A stretch of DNA of 64,000 nt from the NCBI RefSeq assembly GCF_046097595.1, contig NZ_JBJUVG010000005.1:1-64000 (forward strand), given 5' to 3'. This document shows positions 1 to 7,258 of the stretch, one piece after another. A program made the position numbers and the translations under genes. The DNA comes from Peptococcus simiae. GTDB lineage: Bacteria > Bacillota > Peptococcia > Peptococcales > Peptococcaceae. Each line of letters begins with the position of its first letter. The stretch's first letter is position 1. Under the pieces are notes generated by a model. The model did not search any database. It was given only the letters and a program-made list of their open reading frames with translations, and was not told where the DNA came from.

Positions 1-50
1 TTTCTTACTTGTAGGAGAACCTTTTATTTTTCACTTATCACTAGCTTTAT

Positions 51-389
51 TTATTCGTGGGTGTACTCCAGCAAGCGGCCATTTTCGCCCAGTTGCCGGC
101 GGACGAGTTCTTTTTGCTTGGCTTGGAAGGGGCAGGCGTAACCGATAGGGTTGCCCCGGGTGATGCAGCTGGCCAGGGCAATGGTATCTGCCCCCCACTT
201 GATCATATCTGCGGCCCGGACGCCCACCTGTTTGCCGGGGCAGCCGCCACAGCTGACCATGCCGACCAGTTCAATGGGTTCGTCCTTAAATTCCTCAAAG
301 ATGAAGCTATGGTTTTGCGCTCCCCGCAGGCACTTGGTGCCGGGACAGAGGTTTTCTGTCTGTTGGCAGCGAATAATGCCGAGTTTCAT
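51..389 (-). CDS. CGGC domain-containing protein
   Basis: A 112-residue cytosolic protein rich in cysteine. It has an N-terminal Cys in IIRCQQTENLCPGTKCL, a central SCGGCPG motif that gives the CGGC family its name, then ASCITRG and YACPF. The arrangement suggests metal or Fe-S binding, but the family has no settled function. The start is supported by GAGGAGGAG just upstream of the ATG. It stands alone on the minus strand, separated by about 75 bases from the phosphodiesterase gene on its other side. The family assignment comes from the motif pattern; any redox or metal role is inference. Confidence 0.8.
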   Translation of the reverse strand: MKLGIIRCQQTENLCPGTKCLRGAQNHSFIFEEFKDEPIELVGMVSCGGCPGKQVGVRAADMIKWGADTIALASCITRGNPIGYACPFQAKQKELVRRQLGENGRLLEYTHE

Positions 390-465
390 TTCAATCTCCT
401 CCTCTAAGTATATCCTCCAAAAGATATAAGCCCACTATAGCCTGTTAGCGGCCTAAAGGCAAGGC

Positions 466-1251
466 CTAGTCCTCCAACTGGGCCATGAGCCGCTGCATGT
501 CTGCATTGTCCGGTTTGCCCGGCCGGATATGTTCAAAGATGAAAAGGTCAAAGAAGCCCTTATGGGCCTGGTAGGCCTGGTCATCTCTGACCGTCCAGCC
601 GAAGAGGGGCTTGCGCAAGATGGTCTTGCAGACCCAAAGGGCAAACCGGTTCGGGGCTTTAATGCTGTAAGAAATAAAGTCCGGTTTGCTGACGGCGCTG
701 CACAAAAGGGTGGATAAAAAGAGCCGACCCAGGACATCGGGAAAGTGCTGGGACAATTGGCCGAGCCAGACCCGGTTATCCAGGGCGTAGTAGCGCCGCA
801 GGAACCAGGGGTTAAAGGATTCAATCATATAAGGGCCTTGGTAGCCCCGCAAGATGCTCCGCAGTTCTTCGGCAAAGCGCTTGGGCCGGAGAAAGCTTTT
901 CACCTCAATGAGAAGGGGCACCTGGCCATCCACCAGGGCCAGGACTTCTGCCAGGGTCGGAATCCGCTGGTCTGTTTCCTTGAGCCGGCGGTCCCGCATG
1001 TGGGCATAGGAGGTGGACCCAACCAGGCCGGGCAGGCCGGTCATCCGCTCCAGGTCCAGGTCGTGGTGGATGACGAGTTTGCCGTCATGGCTTTCCTGGA
1101 CATCCAGTTCAATGCCATAGCCCAGGTCCACAGCCTTTTTAAAGGCCGCCAGGGAATTTTCCGGGCAGTCCGGGCTGTCGTGAATCCCCCGGTGGGCATA
1201 ATGGGTGGACATGAAAATATCCCGCAACTTGGCATCCCTGTACCTACGCAT
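466..1251 (-). CDS. Glycerophosphodiester phosphodiesterase family protein
   Basis: 261 residues of the GDPD TIM-barrel family, which hydrolyses glycerophosphodiesters to glycerol-3-phosphate and an alcohol. The N-terminal signature AHRGIHDSPDCPENSLAAF holds the catalytic HR and the metal-binding ENS region. It is followed by ELDVQ (metal ligands) and VIHHDLDLERMTG with the second catalytic His. A later LLIEVKS strand supplies another metal-binding Glu. No signal peptide is seen, so it should be cytosolic. The start at 1251 is chosen for AAGGTGAT upstream and because it overlaps the end of the small upstream ORF. An initiation at an internal Met closer to AHRG (1212) is possible. Confidence 0.88.
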   Translation of the reverse strand: MRRYRDAKLRDIFMSTHYAHRGIHDSPDCPENSLAAFKKAVDLGYGIELDVQESHDGKLVIHHDLDLERMTGLPGLVGSTSYAHMRDRRLKETDQRIPTLAEVLALVDGQVPLLIEVKSFLRPKRFAEELRSILRGYQGPYMIESFNPWFLRRYYALDNRVWLGQLSQHFPDVLGRLFLSTLLCSAVSKPDFISYSIKAPNRFALWVCKTILRKPLFGWTVRDDQAYQAHKGFFDLFIFEHIRPGKPDNADMQRLMAQLED

Positions 1252-1435
1252 CTTGATCACCTTCATTCGAATCATCCGCCGGGTCTGCCGGCGCGGCTTG
1301 GGCAGCCGGGTCAGCATCTATGGCGGCAAATAAATCCAGGAGTCCCAGCCGGACTTCTTCGGCACAGGTCAGGTCATCAGATGGCTGGCAGCTGGTGGAC
1401 TGGTCAGCAGCCGGTTGCTTGTTTTCTTTGGTCAT
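1244..1435 (-). CDS. Small acidic hypothetical protein upstream of the phosphodiesterase
   Basis: 63 residues, Ala-, Asp- and Pro-rich and strongly acidic, with two cysteines (STSCQPSDDLTCAEE). It resembles no family I know. The case for it being real is its translation signal, AAGGAGGGCGATGAC directly before the ATG, and the tight coupling of its stop to the next gene's ATG (stop at 1244-1246, next start at 1251). It could be a short regulatory or leader ORF for the phosphodiesterase, or a genuine small protein. Low-complexity composition makes homology search weak. Confidence 0.55.
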   Translation of the reverse strand: MTKENKQPAADQSTSCQPSDDLTCAEEVRLGLLDLFAAIDADPAAQAAPADPADDSNEGDQDA

Positions 1436-1505
1436 GTCATCGCCCTCCTTCCTCTATTATGGTTTACTATAGGCTTTTCTGGCCAGATGTCAAGGCCGGA
1501 ATACC

Positions 1506-1534
1506 TTGCATAGGCCTGCCAATAGTGCTATGAT
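1506..1534 (+). promoter_or_regulatory. Sigma-A-type promoter of the folate operon
   Basis: TTGCAT at 1506-1511 and TATGAT at 1529-1534 are separated by exactly 17 bases. Transcription should begin near 1541, which leaves an untranslated leader of about 160 bases before folC. Confidence 0.75.
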
Positions 1535-1551
1535 TAGTTCAATATTTTAAT

Positions 1552-1660
1552 AGATCCTAGTTCACCATGCGTGTCGGATTATCCGAAGAGTGTCAGCCGG
1601 ACGAGGGGGTGCCGCTGAACGAATGCTTAGGCTGCGATATGGTGAACGCTCCCAGATCAA
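1552..1660 (+). promoter_or_regulatory. Probable THF riboswitch aptamer in the folC leader
   Basis: A 9-bp perfect stem (1560-1568 with 1639-1647) encloses the conserved order of the tetrahydrofolate (folT) riboswitch: GCGT at 1569-1572, an AGTGT strand near 1589-1593, stem CAGC/GCTG (1594-1597 with 1614-1617) around GGACGAGGGGGTGCC (1599-1613), then ACGAA at 1619-1623. This follows the GCGU...GUG-P3-GGACGGGGAGUUGUC-P3'-ACGAA layout I recall for the class. THF riboswitches are known upstream of folT and of folC, folE and other folate genes in Firmicutes. Odd: a small extra hairpin (1574-1578 with 1582-1586) sits between GCGT and AGTGT, and the outer P1 stem is poor. The match is by eye, not by covariance model. 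Confidence 0.65.
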
Positions 1661-1665
1661 GTCAG

Positions 1666-1692
1666 GTCCTCTCAGGTGAGAGGACTTTTTTT
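1666..1692 (+). terminator. Intrinsic terminator (attenuator) just before folC
   Basis: An 8-bp perfect stem, GTCCTCTC (1666-1673) and GAGAGGAC (1678-1685), with an AGGT loop and seven T residues (1686-1692). It lies between the aptamer-like fold and the folC ribosome binding site (GGAGG at 1695-1699), so it can only act on the leader transcript. I could not find one clear antiterminator pairing. Confidence 0.85.
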
Positions 1693-1701
1693 ATGGAGGC
1701 T

Positions 1702-3000
1702 ATGGTGAATTATTCAGAAGCAAGGGCTTATTTAGATCAACACAGCTGGCGGGGGTCCGTCTATGGGATAGACACCATGACCCACCTGACCGCCTACCTG
1801 GACCATCCGGACCGGCGGCTTCAGATCATCCATATTGCCGGTACCAATGGCAAGGGGTCAACGGTGGCCCACCTGGCGGCCATCTTAGAGGCAGCCGGCT
1901 ATACCACGGCCTCCTATACATCGCCGGAGGTCCGGACCTACCTGGACCGCTTTATGGTCTGCCGCCAGCCGGTGGAGGCCGAAGCCTTTGCCCAGGCCCT
2001 GACCCAGGTGGCCCAGGCAGCGGACCGGATGGCTGAAGACGGCCTGCCCCATCCGACGGTTTTCGAAATGGAGCTGGCCGCTGCCTGGCTCTTAGCCCCG
2101 GTGGGGCCCCGGACGGTCTTTCTCATGGAAACCGGCCTGGGCGGGCAGATGGATGCCACCAATGTGGTGGAAAAGCCCATCCTCACCGTCCTGACGGCCA
2201 TCGGTATGGACCACCAGGCCCTCCTGGGCCAGACCCTGACCGCCATTGCAGAGGCCAAGGCCGGTATTATCAAGCCCGGGGTGCCGGTGGTTTCCTGGCC
2301 CCAGGCGGCGGCAGCGGCCGAGGTCATCCGGGTCAGAGCCGCTGCCAACCAGGCACCCCTCTATGTCCTAGAGCCCACCCTGGTCAAGGCCCTAGGCCCG
2401 GTGGATGGCCGGGAGGCCTTTAGCTACCGGGGAGAGCCTTACCAGACGGCCCTCCTGGGCCTCCACCAGGCCACCAATGCCGCCGGAGCCCTCTTATGTG
2501 TCGAGGTCCTGCGCGACCTGGGCTATACCATCAGCGAAAAGGACTGCCGGCAGGGCCTTTTGGCCACCAGCTGGCCGGCCCGGATGGAGAGGCTGCCCTT
2601 TAGCCGGCCCCTTTACCTGGACGGGGCCCATAACCCCCCGGCCATGGCCGTCCTGGTGGACAATATGGACCATATCGCCCCCCAGGGCCGCTGGCGGGTC
2701 CTCCTCCATATTTTCAAGGACAAGGACGCCGCCGGCATGCTGGCCCTCTTAAATGGCCGGGCCGACGAACTCATCATTACCGAAATCAATACCGACCGGT
2801 CCATGCCGGCCCAAGACCTGGCCACCCTGGCCGAGACCCAGGCCCCGGCCTGCCAAGTCACCCTCAAGCCCCGGCTCGAGGAGGCCATTCGCTACATTAA
2901 AAGCAGTGCCCGGGATAACGACTACTTTATCATTTGCGGGTCCCTCTCCCACTTGGAGGCGGCCCGCCAATGTCTACTAGAAGAAAGTGAGATGCTATGA
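1702..3000 (+). CDS. folC: Bifunctional folylpolyglutamate synthase / dihydrofolate synthase
   Basis: 432 residues of the Mur-ligase family. It joins glutamate to dihydropteroate and to folates using ATP in the cytosol. The ATP-binding loop is HIAGTNGKGSTVAHL; METGLGGQMDATNV and the ITAIGMDHQALLG-type segment follow, and the C-terminal domain carries YLDGAHNPPA. The ORF is open back to 1567, but that extension would run through the leader RNA and terminator. ATG 1702 has GGAGG seven bases upstream and gives the normal family N-terminus. First gene of the folate operon; its stop overlaps the folE start (ATGA). Confidence 0.93.
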   Translation: MVNYSEARAYLDQHSWRGSVYGIDTMTHLTAYLDHPDRRLQIIHIAGTNGKGSTVAHLAAILEAAGYTTASYTSPEVRTYLDRFMVCRQPVEAEAFAQALTQVAQAADRMAEDGLPHPTVFEMELAAAWLLAPVGPRTVFLMETGLGGQMDATNVVEKPILTVLTAIGMDHQALLGQTLTAIAEAKAGIIKPGVPVVSWPQAAAAAEVIRVRAAANQAPLYVLEPTLVKALGPVDGREAFSYRGEPYQTALLGLHQATNAAGALLCVEVLRDLGYTISEKDCRQGLLATSWPARMERLPFSRPLYLDGAHNPPAMAVLVDNMDHIAPQGRWRVLLHIFKDKDAAGMLALLNGRADELIITEINTDRSMPAQDLATLAETQAPACQVTLKPRLEEAIRYIKSSARDNDYFIICGSLSHLEAARQCLLEESEML

Positions 3001-3554
3001 TCAACCAGGAAAAAGCCGAACAAGCAGTTAGAGACTTACTGGAGGCCCTCGGGGAAGACATCCATAGGGACGGCCTCATCGAAACCCCTAAACGGGTAGC
3101 TACCATGTACCAGGAACTCCTGGCCGGTCGGGCTGAAGACCCGGCCATCCACTTGGGCAAACGGTTCCCGGTGGAAGGCTCCGGCCTCCTTTTGGAAAAG
3201 GACATCCCCTTCTACTCCCTCTGCGAACACCACCTCCTCCCCTTTTATGGGACTGCCCACATTGCCTACCTGCCGGGGAATGAAGTGGTCGGCCTGTCCA
3301 AGCTGGCCCGGACGGTGGAAACCTTTGCCCGCCGGCTCCAACTCCAGGAACAGATGGGTGACCAGATTGCCGAGGCCATCATGAATGAACTCCACACTGA
3401 AGGGGTCATGGTGGTCATCACCGCCGAGCATATGTGCATGACCATGCGGGGGGTCAAGAAACCGGGCAGCAAGACCACCACCATTGCCACCCGGGGCATC
3501 TTCACCGATGACTTCGCCCGCCAAGGCCAGGTCTTGAGCCTGATAGGTCAATGA
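2997..3554 (+). CDS. folE: GTP cyclohydrolase I
   Basis: 185 residues, the usual length for the FolE1 catalytic core. It converts GTP to 7,8-dihydroneopterin triphosphate, the first committed step of folate synthesis, as a homodecamer. Zinc and catalytic residues are visible in SLCEHHLLPFYG, and in HMCMTMRGVKKPGS, which carries the second zinc Cys. TPKRVATMY near the N-terminus is also a family signature. The start overlaps the folC stop and the stop overlaps the next ORF, so the three are translationally coupled. Confidence 0.95.
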   Translation: MINQEKAEQAVRDLLEALGEDIHRDGLIETPKRVATMYQELLAGRAEDPAIHLGKRFPVEGSGLLLEKDIPFYSLCEHHLLPFYGTAHIAYLPGNEVVGLSKLARTVETFARRLQLQEQMGDQIAEAIMNELHTEGVMVVITAEHMCMTMRGVKKPGSKTTTIATRGIFTDDFARQGQVLSLIGQ

Positions 3555-4027
3555 GTTACCTCGCCCGCCTCTTGGCCCTAGAATCTTACCGGCAGGCCTT
3601 GAGGGCCCTGGAAAACCAGGAAGCCGACCGTATTTACTGCAAGCACAACCTGGACCACTTCCTCGATGTGGCCCGGGTGACCATGCTGATTTGCGCTGAT
3701 TTTGATATTCCTGCGGACAAGGACGTGGTCTACCTGGCCGCCCTCATGCATGACCTGGGCCGGCTGGACAAGGGCCAGGCCGACCACCCCCTTGCCAGTG
3801 CCCAATTGGCCAACCAGTGGCTGGAAGCCATCGGCTTTCCGGCCGACCGCCGGCCGGAGGTCATCCGGCTCATCGAGGGCCATGGCTGGCGCGGCCCGGC
3901 TGCCCCCAGCAACCTGCTGGAGGCCTTTTCCCTGGCCGATAGCCTGTCCCGGCCCTGCTACCAGTGCCCGGCGACAGATAGCTGCCACTGGCCAACCGAC
4001 CGCAAAAACGCCTACCCCCGCTATTAA
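3551..4027 (+). CDS. HD-domain protein of the folate operon
   Basis: 158 residues of the HD phosphohydrolase superfamily. An N-terminal His is in HNLDHFLDVARV (around residue 36), and the HD pair is in AALMHDLGRLDKG (His67-Asp68). A later GHGWRG could supply another metal ligand. The C-terminus has a Cys-rich CYQCPATDSCHWP tail. The start overlaps folE by ATGA and folP follows 29 bases on. The operon has no other gene for removing pyrophosphate from dihydroneopterin triphosphate, so this protein could fill that gap. That role is inference from position and superfamily only. Confidence 0.8.
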   Translation: MSYLARLLALESYRQALRALENQEADRIYCKHNLDHFLDVARVTMLICADFDIPADKDVVYLAALMHDLGRLDKGQADHPLASAQLANQWLEAIGFPADRRPEVIRLIEGHGWRGPAAPSNLLEAFSLADSLSRPCYQCPATDSCHWPTDRKNAYPRY

Positions 4028-4056
4028 GACCCTTAATCAAGAAATGGAGGCCCCTT

Positions 4057-4881
4057 ATGTATATCGGTCAGAAAAATTTTGACTTTACCGGACCGGATGC
4101 CTATATCATGGGCATCTTAAATGTCACCCCCGATTCCTTCTCGGATGGGGGCAAGTGGAATGATATGGACCGGGCCCTGGCCCATGTCGAAGACATGCTC
4201 GCTGACGGTTGCGCCATTTTAGATATTGGCGGCGAATCAACCCGGCCGGGCCATGTGCAAATTTCCATCGATGAGGAATGTAGCCGGATTATCCCTATTA
4301 TTGAGGCCGTCAGGGCCCGCTTCGATGTCCCCATTTCCATTGACTGCTACCGGGCCGGCACTGCCCGGGCCGCCATTGATGTCGGGGCCCACCTGATCAA
4401 TGACATTTGGGGGCTCAAGTATGACCCGGCCATGGCCCCGCTCATTGCAGAAACCGGCGTGGCCTACTGCCTCATGCACAACGATGAGGCCCCTCATTAC
4501 ACCGCCTACCCCCAAGACGTGTGGGCCGATATCCAAAAGCAGGTAGACCTGGCCCTGGCGGCCGGCTGCCAAAAGGACCAGCTCATCCTGGATCCGGGCG
4601 TGGGCTTTGCTAAGACCCGGCCGGAAGATGCGGAGGTCATCCACCGGCTTGATGAGTTAGTGGCCCTGGGCTACCCGGTCCTCCTGGGGACCTCCCGCAA
4701 GCGGCTACTGGGTAGCATTGTCGACCGGCCGGCCCCTGACCGGGACCTGGCCACCGCCGCCACCACTGTCTATGGCTACCTCAAGGGGGCCCGGATTTTC
4801 CGGGTCCACAATGTCAAGGTCAACAAGGAAGCCCTGGACGTAGCCATGGCCATAGAAAGGGACGGCTATGGATTATCTTAA
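4057..4881 (+). CDS. folP: Dihydropteroate synthase
   Basis: 274 residues, TIM barrel. It condenses 6-hydroxymethyl-dihydropterin pyrophosphate with p-aminobenzoate and is the sulfonamide target. Signatures in order: ILNVTPDSFSDGG, DIGGESTRPG, DPGVGFAKT, GTSRKRLLG, and RIFRVHNV near the C-terminus. A short N-terminal piece precedes the first motif. ATG 4057 has TGGAGG upstream. The last 14 bases overlap folB-folK. Confidence 0.96.
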   Translation: MYIGQKNFDFTGPDAYIMGILNVTPDSFSDGGKWNDMDRALAHVEDMLADGCAILDIGGESTRPGHVQISIDEECSRIIPIIEAVRARFDVPISIDCYRAGTARAAIDVGAHLINDIWGLKYDPAMAPLIAETGVAYCLMHNDEAPHYTAYPQDVWADIQKQVDLALAAGCQKDQLILDPGVGFAKTRPEDAEVIHRLDELVALGYPVLLGTSRKRLLGSIVDRPAPDRDLATAATTVYGYLKGARIFRVHNVKVNKEALDVAMAIERDGYGLS

Positions 4882-5695
4882 AATTGACCGTCTGGTGGTC
4901 TTTGCCAACCATGGCCTGTTTCCCGAGGAAAACAAACTCGGCCAGCGCTTTGAAATCAGCCTCAAGCTGGAGGTGGTCACCAGCCACGCCGGCATGCGGG
5001 ATGACCTCTCCCGGGGAGTCGACTACGGGGCCGTTTGCCATGAAGCCCAGCGTTTTTTCCAGGCCCATACCGTCAAGCTTCTGGAAACCGCTGCCGAGCA
5101 GTTGGCCCGCCAGCTCCTCCTGACCTTTCCGCCGGTCCATGGGCTGGAATTGACCATTGCCAAGCCCTGGGCGCCTATTGGCCTCCCCCTGGATACGGCC
5201 TCCATCACCATCAACCGCCGCTGGCACCCGGTGGTGGTGGCCCTGGGGGCCAATGAAGGCGACCGCCTGGCCACCCTCTGTACAGCCATTGAAGCCCTAG
5301 AGGCCAGCGAGGGCATCCGGCTGAAAAAGATCGCCTCCTTTATTGAGACCCCGGCCGTCGGCCGCCGGCAGGAAGCCCCCTACTTAAACGGGGCCCTCTT
5401 ACTGGATACCTGCCTCCTGCCCCGAGAGTGCCTCCGCCTCCTCCAGGGCCTGGAGGATCAAGCCGGCCGGGTCCGCGAGGAAAAATGGGGCAGCCGGCCC
5501 CTGGACTGTGACATGATTTTTTACGGGGACCTGGTCAGCGAGAACCCCCGGCTCTACCTCCCCCACCCCCGTTACCGGGACCGGGCCTTTGTCTTAGAGC
5601 CTTTAAGGGAGATTGCCCCCTATTACCGGGACCCCCTGACCGGCCAAACCGTTGAAGAGGTCTGGCAGGCCCTGACCGCCAAAGAAAAGCCATAA
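4868..5695 (+). CDS. folBK: Bifunctional dihydroneopterin aldolase / hydroxymethyl-dihydropterin pyrophosphokinase
   Basis: 275 residues fusing two consecutive folate enzymes. Residues 1 to about 117 are FolB (DRLVVFANHGLFPEE with the active-site region, then RGVDYGAV and KPWAPIG). From about 120 on is FolK: VVALGANEGDR, then the catalytic run KWGSRPLDCDMIFYGD, and LPHPRYRDRAFVLEPL. The fusion lets the aldolase product pass to the kinase whose product feeds FolP. It overlaps folP and is the last gene of the operon; a bidirectional terminator follows directly. Confidence 0.94.
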   Translation: MDYLKIDRLVVFANHGLFPEENKLGQRFEISLKLEVVTSHAGMRDDLSRGVDYGAVCHEAQRFFQAHTVKLLETAAEQLARQLLLTFPPVHGLELTIAKPWAPIGLPLDTASITINRRWHPVVVALGANEGDRLATLCTAIEALEASEGIRLKKIASFIETPAVGRRQEAPYLNGALLLDTCLLPRECLRLLQGLEDQAGRVREEKWGSRPLDCDMIFYGDLVSENPRLYLPHPRYRDRAFVLEPLREIAPYYRDPLTGQTVEEVWQALTAKEKP

Positions 5696-5701
5696 AAAAA
5701 C

Positions 5702-5738
5702 GCTGTATCGAATAAAAATCATTCGATACAGCCTTTTG
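5702..5738 (+). terminator. Bidirectional terminator between folBK and the ABC operon
   Basis: 12-bp perfect stem, 5702-5713 with 5721-5732, loop AAAAATC. It is flanked by an A-run at 5694-5700 and by CTTTTG on the other side, so it can serve both the plus-strand folate operon and the convergent minus-strand ABC genes. A related sequence occurs at 30665-30699. Confidence 0.85.
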
Positions 5739-5745
5739 CTTTGTC

Positions 5746-6468
5746 TTATAAAACCTTGGCCAAAAAGTCCTTGGTCCGGTCCACTTGGGGGTTGCCGAAG
5801 ATATCTTCCGGGCTCCCCTTTTCCATGACAATACCTTGGTCAATAAAGAAGACCCGGTCACTAACTTCCCGGGCAAAGCCCATTTCGTGGGTGACGATAA
5901 CCAAAGTCATCCCCGTTTGGGTCAGGCCCTTGATAACGGCCAGTACCTCCCCGACCATTTCCGGGTCCAGGGCTGAGGTCGGCTCGTCAAAGAGCAGGTA
6001 ACGGGGCTGCATGGCCAGGGCCCGGGCGATGGCCACCCGTTGCTGCTGGCCGCCGGACAGGCTGTGGGGGTAGTTGTCCGCCTTATCGGACAGGCCTACC
6101 GTTTTCAGCAGGGACCGGGCCCGGTCTTCAGCCTCCGCCTTGGAGATTTTGAGGACATTAATAGGGGCCAGGGTGATGTTTTCCAGCACCGATTTATTAG
6201 GGAAGAGGTTAAAGCGCTGGAAGACCATCCCTACCTGGGCCCGCATCTTATTCACATCATGCTTGGGGTCGGTAATATCTTCCCCGTTAATTAAAATGTG
6301 CCCTTCGGTGGGTTCTTCCAAGAGGTTGAGACAGCGTAAGAAGGTACTCTTCCCGCTGCCGGACGGCCCAATGATGGAGACCACTTCACCATCGGCAATG
6401 GTTTCATTGATGCCCCGAAGGACTTCCAACTTGCCGAAGGACTTATGCAGGTTCTTGATTTCAATCAC
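5746..6468 (-). CDS. Polar amino acid ABC transporter, ATP-binding protein
   Basis: 240 residues, GlnQ/ArtP-type ATPase at the inner face of the membrane. Walker A GPSGSGKST (about residue 34), Q-loop VFQRFNLFPN, signature LSGGQQQRVAIARAL, Walker B YLLFDEPTSALDPE, and switch VTHEMGFA are all intact. It is the last gene of a binding protein-permease-ATPase operon; the permease ends ten bases upstream of its start. The importer's amino acid is not readable from the ATPase; an ARG-box-like operator upstream of the operon suggests arginine or a relative. Confidence 0.94.
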   Translation of the reverse strand: MIEIKNLHKSFGKLEVLRGINETIADGEVVSIIGPSGSGKSTFLRCLNLLEEPTEGHILINGEDITDPKHDVNKMRAQVGMVFQRFNLFPNKSVLENITLAPINVLKISKAEAEDRARSLLKTVGLSDKADNYPHSLSGGQQQRVAIARALAMQPRYLLFDEPTSALDPEMVGEVLAVIKGLTQTGMTLVIVTHEMGFAREVSDRVFFIDQGIVMEKGSPEDIFGNPQVDRTKDFLAKVL

Positions 6469-6478
6469 GGCGGTCCTC

Positions 6479-7189
6479 CTATCTGATATCCGTCATACTC
6501 CGGGCATTCTTGCCGCCGGAGGAGAGTTTCCGTTCATAGCCATTGATAAACCGGGTCAGGGTAAAGGTAATGACCAGGTAGCACAGGGCGACGGCCACAT
6601 AGGCCGGGAAGGGGGCCGCATGGGTCCCGATGTAAATCTGCCCCCGCTTCATGATTTCCATGGCCCCAATGGTAGATAACAGGGAGCTGTCCTTTAACAG
6701 CATCACAAATTCATTGCCCAGGGGCGGGATAACCAGTTTCCAGGCCTGGGGGACCACCACATGGCGGAGGGTCTGGGCCTTGGTCATCCCCAGAGACCGG
6801 GCGGCTTCCACCTGGCCGATATCCACCCCTTGGATCCCGGCCCGGAAGATTTCCGCCACATAGGCCCCGGAGTTTAAGCCCAGGACCACACAGGCGGTGG
6901 TCAGTACCTGGAAGAAGAATTTTTCCCCGGTGATGACCATGATTAAAGAGGAAACCCCGTAGTGCCAGAGGAAGATCTGGACCAGGAGGGGGGTCCCCCG
7001 AAAGACTTCAATATAGACATTTGCAATAACTTTTAAGAGCCGATTGCCGCTGAGTTTCATTAAAGACATGGCCAGACCGATGATGATCCCGAAGAAGACC
7101 GCAATGGCGGTGACCTTCAGGGTAAATTCCGCCCCTTTAATGACAATCGGCAATACAGCTGTAAAGTGTTCCCAGAAATTAAGCTGCAT
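6479..7189 (-). CDS. Polar amino acid ABC transporter, permease
   Basis: 236 residues of the HisM/GlnP family. Several hydrophobic helices are seen, starting with VLPIVIKGAEFTLKVTAIAV. The cytoplasmic EAA loop that docks the ATPase is EAARSLGMTKAQTLRHVVVP, and EVFRGTPLLVQIFLW is a family signature. A single permease suggests it works as a homodimer. An AGGGAAGGAG-type binding site precedes the start. It lies between the binding-protein gene and the ATPase gene in one operon. Confidence 0.94.
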   Translation of the reverse strand: MQLNFWEHFTAVLPIVIKGAEFTLKVTAIAVFFGIIIGLAMSLMKLSGNRLLKVIANVYIEVFRGTPLLVQIFLWHYGVSSLIMVITGEKFFFQVLTTACVVLGLNSGAYVAEIFRAGIQGVDIGQVEAARSLGMTKAQTLRHVVVPQAWKLVIPPLGNEFVMLLKDSSLLSTIGAMEIMKRGQIYIGTHAAPFPAYVAVALCYLVITFTLTRFINGYERKLSSGGKNARSMTDIR

Positions 7190-7258
7190 AGCTACTCCTT
7201 CCCTCTATAAAGACTAATGAGATGCGAGAAATCTCGCATCTCATTTTTTACCAGATCC

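Noticed and set aside
745..1533. 262-codon plus-strand frame opposite the phosphodiesterase gene
   Set aside because: Antisense shadow; the minus-strand gene has clear catalytic motifs.
1552..1660. Guanidine-III or TPP riboswitch before folC
   Set aside because: Short matches (CCGGACGAGG, GGGGGTGCC) occur, but the rest of those motifs is absent and the THF layout fits more elements.
1567..1701. N-terminal extension of folC by 45 codons
   Set aside because: It runs through the aptamer-like fold and the terminator; ATG 1702 has the ribosome binding site and matches the family start.
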